Below the pieces are notes generated by a model that saw nothing but the letters and a program-made list of their open reading frames with translations, made no database searches and had not been told where the DNA came from. From Ancylostoma caninum (taxonomy: Eukaryota > Nematoda > Chromadorea > Rhabditida > Ancylostomatidae): DNA of 64,000 bases. How positions within the stretch are numbered: position 1 is the first letter of the stretch; each line of letters begins with the position of its first letter. Made by a program: the position numbers and the translations under genes. The stretch lies in contig JBAJFG010000442.1 of assembly GCA_037903475.1 (NCBI GenBank), forward strand, positions 1,265,001 to 1,329,000, given 5' to 3'. Below, piece after piece: positions 58,110 to 64,000 of the stretch.

Positions 58110-60150
58110 TTAGATGCCCTCTACCAGTAGGTAACTCTGACCTGTGAGAGCCCTCTGAGCATCTCTAGTATCTTTGTCATCATAGCTGTTTACGCTCATT
58201 TGTATCCCGTGGGCAGGGTATTGTCTGACAGACTTGTTCTACTTGAAGGTAAATAAGTAGTAACACAAAATATTATATGTACAATACAAATCTGATTGAA
58301 TAGGGAAATGCTAATTGCTCTTTTTCTTCACAACACGTGCTTCTTATTCACTTTCTTATGAGTGGATGAATGAAAAGGTTTTACTCACATTGTAGCCGAC
58401 ACACTTCATTAGCAATCGTGCACTGTATTGAAAGCGACATTTATTCATAAAGTAATTCATTGTGTTGCCCAGTCGAGCTCTTTGTTTGAAGCTTCCAACT
58501 TAATTTGGCAAGAGTATCTATAATTGTCCCGATTTTAATTGATATAACGCTTTGGCATGGATCTAATTTTTGAAAAAAAAATCTTTTGATTAATAATTCT
58601 TGGTTTATTGAGGAGCTCTGTTCACAGTTTATTCCGGCTAGCTTTCGGCAATTAATGCCTTCGTCAGACCTTAATTTCATACAATACAACATCACCGGCA
58701 TGCAAACAAACACAAGCAAATTGACAACGCTACCGTGTGGTGAGACGAGAAAAGATGACCCTAGTGCCAACACAGTGACGTTAACCTATACAAGAGAACT
58801 TATTGTAACTGAACGAGAAGAGTTGACTACAAAGAAGGAACGGGGCCTCACCCCTCTCTGGTGGTAGTAGAGTGGATGTTACTGGGACCAGGACGCGAGT
58901 GAGCCAAGCAATCTAATCAGCTGATCAAGCGCAACACTTCTTTTAGCTCCTCTTTGGTGTTTATTTCTGGTTCATTCCTTCTTATTTCCCTGGCTTCCAT
59001 TATCTTTCTCTCTAACGTCCTCGTGAGGTTACGGTGGAGAACACGGACCGTAAACACAGGTGGTGGTTCGTTCGTGTGCCTTAGAGTCCGATGCCTCGAA
59101 AAACTCTCTTTCGGGTATGAAGCAGGGTTCGTCAACGCCCTCCTGTGTTCATCTAGCCTTCTGCGCAGCGGCCTCATCGTTTCTCCGATATACTTTTCAC
59201 CACATCCAGCGCATTTAATCATATATACAGTACCCCGAAGGTCGCAGATCTTCTCCTCAGCACAGTAACGACAGTCCGTTTCTTTTCTTCACAACAGTTT
59301 GTGTTCTTCTGTTTGGATTGCTTCCAGCTCAAAAATGACTATTTCCAAAACGCGATAATTATTGGAGCTTTTGCAGCCAAGGAAACTTATTAGGAAACTG
59401 CACGATGTCCCTTCCTTAAATGAATCAAAGATTGAGTATTACGTACCCAACATGGCATCATGTGTACGTGCAATAGTTATGCATACGACTTCTATCCACG
59501 ATTTCCAAGAAGGCTGGACTGTTAGACAGGGTTCCAAATGCATGATTCCTGCTAATGCGCTTCTCCTTGCATATGGCAAAGGTTAGACCTGGTACATAAA
59601 TTTGTGAGTATTGAGAATGCATAGAATTATAGCGTGTACTAGTGAAGTATTTGAAAGCGTTTTCGAAAAGTGTAGGTCGCTATGACAATATGATTTACAA
59701 AATCCACAAAGTTCTCAAGGGGAGCATTGTTGTTCAGATGTATCTCGATGCGCCAGGAAAGTTCTTCTCGGTGGTGCCTGGAATATTCCATGAAAATAGG
59801 TAATGGAAAACATTAGAGAGAAAAGCTACGGCTGATCATTTCTCCATGAGAGCCAATCGTCACCCATTTAGCTTTTGAAGAGCGTTCCCACTAGAAAATG
59901 GTAGAACAGCCAGCGCGTGGATGCGATATGAGGACAAGATTAGGAATGCTACATAATAACTGTAGAGGGACGTAAACGGGCTTGTGTATGGGGCATTTTT
60001 GAAACAGTCTCCGTCTCCACTCCTACAAACTTGGTTTTGTCTGGATTTTGAATGATAGTCTCATATCTAGCAAGGCAAACAATTCTTTATCCGAATTGAG
60101 ACCGCTGTCAAAATCTTTTTTTTCGCAGTGTCACGTAGAAATTGGGGGCC
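58110..60150 (+). repeat. Segmental duplicate pair 2, copy 2
   Basis: Matches 30912-33260 in order. It lacks the mariner (empty TA site near 59660) and instead contains a Penelope-like fragment at about 58575-59290. Confidence 0.65.
58575..59290 (-). mobile_element. Penelope-like element, GIY-YIG endonuclease end
   Basis: The minus-strand frame from 59285 to 58917 encodes about 120 residues of a GIY-YIG nuclease as found at the C-terminus of Penelope-like reverse transcriptases: TVYMIKCAGCGEKYIGET (the GIY and YIG parts with a CxxC before them), RPLRRRLDEH (catalytic arginine region), LERKIMEAREI (acidic residue) and EINTKEELKE. The RT domain is absent, so the copy is 5'-truncated. The 3' flank contains GACGAAGGC-loop-GCCGAAAGC at 58641-58670. 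Confidence 0.8.
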
Positions 60151-60624
60151 GAACCAGTGATTTCGCCTTCTGTAGACCAGAGTAGCTTGTCGGTATATGC
60201 GCATATGACGCTAATTCACTTATAGCTAGAAGGCATAGCTAGAAGCTAGAAGGCGTTACAGTTCATTTTAAGGTTTTCAGAGTAAAATCTTCTTTCTTTA
60301 CTTCCTTCCCGTGGTCGGAAAGCATGTGTGTTAGAAGAAAATCTCTCCGCAAAAATAGTATTCTTCCAATGTCCTGACATCAGCAGAAAGAACCAAAGAA
60401 AAAAGAGGTTTTTTTAGGGTTGGTTGGTGGCGTAATAATCTTAGCGTTACCCTCTGAACAGAGGTTTGATGGGGGTGGGCGCATTCTTGTTCTGCTTTGC
60501 AACATCTGAGTCGATGGCACAACGTCCTGAATAGGCCAACGTGGTAATGTTGATAAGCTTCGCTATATCTTCAAAATCTCCAATGCCCCCATTACTTCCT
60601 CAAGTCCATCTGAAGCGGAATCCC
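60151..60624 (-). other. Possible downstream exon region of the 60.6-61.6 kb gene
   Basis: Minus-strand sequence 60590-60430 is open in one frame (containing DFEDIAKLINITTLAYSGR) and could be a further exon; I could not fix matching splice sites. The remainder shows nothing. Confidence 0.25.
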
Positions 60625-61572
60625 TCACCGTGTTGACTTCGCGATCAACTTATACGTAACTAAAGCATTCATATTCGCATCGTTGAGTTTGAATAACTCA
60701 TGGTCCGTCTCGTTCCTCATTGAAAACGTATTTTCATGTTCAGCTAATGACCGGCGCGCATCGTGAAAGTCTGACCGCACTCGTTTTATCCGGCCAATGT
60801 TTGATTTTGCGAAGTTAATCTCGTCAGTGGAGCGGAGATGAAGTAGTTTCCGGCATTCAACGTAGTCTGTCACGGTGCTGCACTCCAGCTTTCTCGATGA
60901 CGTTCGCGAAAGTAGCGCAGAATAACTGTTAAGAGTCAACGTCGCTTTCTCATACCGATCTTTCAACGTCAATGTATAGTATCTGCGGAATGAAGAAAAT
61001 CTGTTATTGGAGTTGCTACGAAACCCAAAAAATGTCCCAGCAAGTATTTGTTTAGGAAATAGGAATGTGTAGCTGTTTTTTTTTAATCGAGACATAAAAT
61101 TTTTCCACAAGTATAGTGATCGAGTAGTTTAGTGCAAGGGTTATGCTCCACTTTATTTCGCGACCCCTCAGCTTCTTCCATGTAAGAGATCGAATGTTCT
61201 ACTCAAAGTATTCACAACGTTGCGGGTCAAAGCAGCGGATTACTTTAATATCATAGCAGATTTTAAACTTACTTTCCATCTCTCGATAAGTTTTAAATCT
61301 GCTATGAAATAAAGTAATCTAGAGTAAGTAAGTTTTAAATCTAGAGAACTTACTTTCCATCGAGCGTCATAAAAAATGGTGTGCCAAATCTAGGCTATAA
61401 AGGATAGTGGATTCTTACCCTATTTATTGATTGTCTAGGTTAGCTATTGTACGAAGCCGGAATTATGTCGTGAAGAAACTCACTGGTTTCAGCGTCGTGA
61501 AGTAATTCTCATATTTCAAAGCAGGTAAAACATTATCCTCCACCTTAAGTTGGAATTTGCTGCTCCCCTTGG
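60625..61572 (-). CDS. Hypothetical coiled-coil, possibly BAR-domain, protein; at least two exons
   Basis: Minus-strand exon candidates: 61572-61484 (encodes KVEDNVLPALKYENYFTTLK and ends at a good gtgagt donor) and 60982-60625 (starts after TTCATTCCGCAG). The second encodes a long amphipathic helical stretch with heptad-like spacing (LKDRYEKATLTLNSYSALL, later RVRSDFHDARRSLAEHEN), which recalls BAR domains that bend membranes. Phases of the two pieces do not join directly, so a small exon may lie between or one junction is misplaced. An alternative end for the second exon is ACACG/gtgagg at about 60642. The family assignment is tentative. Confidence 0.38.
61238..61319. repeat. 33-bp stem hairpin
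   Basis: GATTACTTTAATATCATAGC and following bases up to 61271 pair with 61287-61319. A further direct partial copy (TAAGTTTTAAATCTAGAG, then ACTTACTTTCCATC) follows to about 61360. It lies between the two exon candidates of the minus-strand gene and is most likely a small MITE remnant. Confidence 0.6.
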
Positions 61573-62929
61573 CTTAGACACAGGTTTTTCGCACGAAAAT
61601 AGAAAAATTCGCTAAGAAAATTTGCTTGTGCTAGTTTACCAACAGTTCTAGCAGTTGGACTATTAGTTCATAGCACGGATGAGCGGAATTGCGGTTTCGG
61701 AATTCGGAAGTTCTTGAATTATGGCCTCATGCGAGCCTCTGACTTCTAGATTTCTGTACGATTGGCAGTCGTTGAGTCACGTCTACTCAAACATGCTGTA
61801 TTCACCTCCCCAAATATCGCCAGATTTCGAAACTCCTCCAACTTCCGACTTCCGGTCTCGGTCAGTACTTCCGCTCATTCGTGGTTCATGGCTAAGCATT
61901 TCCTGGTTTAGTTAAACTCAGGTGGAAAGCAGGACATAACGCCGCTAGTACATGTTTTCAGATTATGAGCTGTTGATCTGAAAGCGATTTACGGCTTAAG
62001 ACACGGACTTCCAAGTTTAACATAAATATCTAAGCAGCTGTAAAATTGATTTTAGCCATTTACTATGCAAGCTTTCAATTAACTAGGGCTTTGGCAGCGA
62101 AAACAATTATTGTATATGTAGGTGTACTGTACACTATCCAACTAATCATATCCTCAATTTTCAATCCTCGTTTGTTTGTGCTCCATTTGTGTTTTCATGT
62201 ATATTTGCTTTTATTTACCAATATTTTATTGCCAGCTGTAACAGAAAACGATGATCCCTAGTGAATTTTAGAAGACTTCTCAAGAAGAAGTATCTCTATC
62301 GAAGTATGTAGATGAACGTTCTTGAGAAAAAGTTACAAATGCAGAACGTCTTAGTGAATAGAGAGGATATCTTGACATCTTTGGAGCATGCTCAATTAAG
62401 AACAAAATTAAGAGAATCGGCTATCCTGGAAGTTCCAACAATTCTATCGAGTCCACATCCCGTGTAGAAGAAAATATCGCAATTCTGATCGATCGGCTTC
62501 TAAGCCTCTCCGATAGTTAGAATATGAAGGGTATTAAACAACTGATATATGTACATATGGTTATGGTTGTTATGGTTGGACCGTCCATCTCTTGCATTCT
62601 AGGGGAATACTATTGTATAACTTTCAACGGAAGTGCTTTATACGACGTTTATTAGGTGGAAAACTACAAAGCGAACTAATAACATGCCAATCCAACATTT
62701 ACATTTGAACATGACTTTTGAACAATTTTGTTTTCAATGTGACGACTGTCTAGGCGCAATCGACAGCTCCTCCCATGCCATCTCCACCACTCCTACTTTG
62801 CTATAGCTACGATTACTCAACTGCGCACCGTCTTCCACCAGACAATTTTTCAGATAGTTCCGACATTTCAGAGCTGAAGGGAGAAGGCAGCAGCATCGTG
62901 GAGCGGAGTTTGACGGCCATAACCTCACC

Positions 62930-63302
62930 ATGATGAACGCTACCTTATTCTCCATAAATCCGAATTTTGATGAAGTTATCATTGGTGCTCTGTACCTCTT
63001 GATTTCCATGCCTATCATCCCACTTTACATATTGCTTTTATACGTGAGTTCTTTTTTTTCTTTTTAGAGACAGAATCATATCAGCAACATCAATTCTTTT
63101 ACTATTTATTCAGTTTTCTTAAGTGACTAGCAATAAATAAGTTCAGGTTTTCTCAACTGATAAAGAACTGCTTCCTAATACACAGTACCGAATATTGAAA
63201 CAGATATCTTTTCTTGACTTCGGTCAACTTCTGTTCCACGTTCTAACCGGCATTTTTATTCTCTTTCCCGAAGTGCAAACGAAGGCAGACGGATTTGTCC
63301 GG
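62930..63302 (+). CDS. Receptor E: 7TM chemoreceptor-like gene, exons 1-2, cut by the window end
   Basis: Exon 1 (62930-63043) encodes 38 residues with TM1 (VIIGALYLLISMPIIPLYIL) and ends at gtgagt; exon 2 (63147-63302) is 156 bp, the invariant length in A, B and C, and encodes VFSTDKELLPNTQYRI, then FLDFGQLLFHVLTGIFILF (TM2), ending at gtgagt. Both junctions are phase 0 as in the other receptors. Two consecutive ATGs open the frame. Exon 3 was not found by 64000, and a MITE sits in intron 2. It is intact as far as seen, but whether the rest exists is unknown. Confidence 0.65.
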
Positions 63303-63620
63303 GTGAGTAAATATGTGTCAATATTGTTTTTATCGGAGTGATAATAGAAGAAAAAGTATTAGAGAAAGCTGTGGAGAACAATATAGTGATTTTACAGTAA
63401 TGGGACTTATGTATTTGCTAAAATCTGTGGTGCAAATTCAACCGCCTAGTAACAGTAGGACTGTACAGTCTGTGACAAGAAAAATCGTTGCATAGTGCGC
63501 CTGAGAAGCACGGTGGGACCCTAACGAAGGATGCGGAAGAACATGCTCCATTTGAGGATGATAAGTTGCCGGCGGCGACCCGCCGGATCCACCCGCGTTT
63601 TTGAAGTCGGAATAAGTCTA

Positions 63621-63890
63621 CAGTGGACGGCAATGGCAGTGGCCTATCTGCGGCCTCGAGAAGGACGCAGAGCGACCGCGCCGCGCGTGCCGAGATTGGT
63701 ATCGTCTGCCACCAGAATGATACTTCTATGCTCTTTTCTTCCCGCATTGGTCGAAAGTGCTTAAAATCGGGTAGAAAATCAGCTAGAAAGAGTATAACAG
63801 CAGCAGAAAACTCGGTTACTGGGCGTACGGCGCGGTTACGCGACCTCTTTCTCGAGGCCGCGGATGGGCCAACGCCATTGACGTCCACTG
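63621..63890. mobile_element. 270-bp MITE with CAGTGGACG ends, TA target
   Basis: Left CAGTGGACGGCAATGGCAGT and the complement of the right end agree over about 60 bp with some mismatches; TA flanks both sides (63619-63620, 63891-63892). GC-rich, with mirror-image open frames that are not genes. It sits in the presumed intron 2 of receptor E. The half copy at 55847 belongs to the same family. Confidence 0.8.
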
Positions 63891-64000
63891 TATCTTTCTG
63901 AGAAGTATTGTAAATTTATCCTTCTATGCCGAATTCTAAAAAATTCTGGGACACATTCACCATATTACCTACTGTGACCTTACAAAAACGGAGTTACAAC

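Larger units (their letters stand above)
62040..64000 (+). repeat. Segmental duplicate pair 3, copy 2 (with receptor E)
   Basis: Matches 47640-50640 in order, and continues beyond the window. The upstream block 62085-62270 (GGCAGCGAAAACAATTATTG and following) corresponds to 47660-47850. The frame there is open for 71 codons and hydrophobic but broken in the other copy. Confidence 0.6.

Noticed and set aside
58620..58700. Functional hammerhead ribozyme
   Set aside because: Only the central core-like words are present; helices I and III could not be formed by eye. Kept as a low-weight observation, not as a feature.
1..64000. CRISPR arrays, prophage, bacterial operons or ribosome binding sites
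   Set aside because: The sequence is eukaryotic in structure; no evenly spaced direct repeats with unique spacers and no long bacterial-type coding runs were seen.

Overview
This window reads as repeat-rich genomic DNA of a clade V nematode. A strongylid parasite such as a hookworm relative is the most likely source, but the species is an inference. The reasons are: no dense bacterial-style coding; genes split into short exons with TTTCAG or TTTTAAG acceptors and some introns of 50-100 bp; candidate spliced-leader acceptors 15-45 bp before start codons; a family of 7TM chemoreceptor-like genes; a glycosyltransferase-92 (DUF23) gene; and many mariner, RTE, CR1-like and Penelope-like relics. 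Almost every real gene here is cut into exons of 90-230 bp, so I built the gene models by matching splice sites, phase and paralogue alignment.

Layout. 0-3 kb: the 3' part of a GT92 gene (+), cut by the left edge, with a foldback MITE in its last intron. 5-7.7 kb: retroelement debris and a 900-bp TA-flanked inverted-repeat element. 7.8-10.6 kb: receptor A (seven exons, 301 aa), followed at operon-like spacing by a small secreted-protein gene. 11-23 kb: mostly transposon relics (RTE 3' end, CR1-like RT, three mariner relics, several MITEs). 24.0-29.7 kb and 35.6-43.4 kb: two copies of a segmental duplication, each carrying one complete receptor (B, 319 aa; C, 324 aa). Exons 1 to 6 have identical lengths in B and C. 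The fourth intron is enlarged in both, and more so in C, which took in a TTCGAA-rich element. 30.9-33.3 and 58.1-60.2 kb form a second duplicated pair; the first copy holds a mariner, the second a Penelope-like GIY-YIG fragment. 47.6-50.6 and 62.0-64.0 kb form a third pair: receptor D is a pseudogene with lost start codons and splice sites, and receptor E is open but runs off the right edge. 50.7-57 kb is a transposon nest centred on a 1.44-kb almost perfect palindrome made of TGCATT-type repeats.

How it fits together. The functional theme is a small expanding chemoreceptor cluster, probably for chemosensory neurons, growing by local segmental duplication and kept in flux by DNA transposons. 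The GT92 protein would work in the secretory pathway and is unrelated. No rRNA, confident tRNA or CRISPR array was seen. The least explained structures are three large inverted-repeat elements whose arms are filled with reiterated short motifs (TGCATT, TTCGAA, GCTAGTAAAATAGTTG), and a terminal-repeat-bounded block lying in opposite orientations behind receptors B and C.
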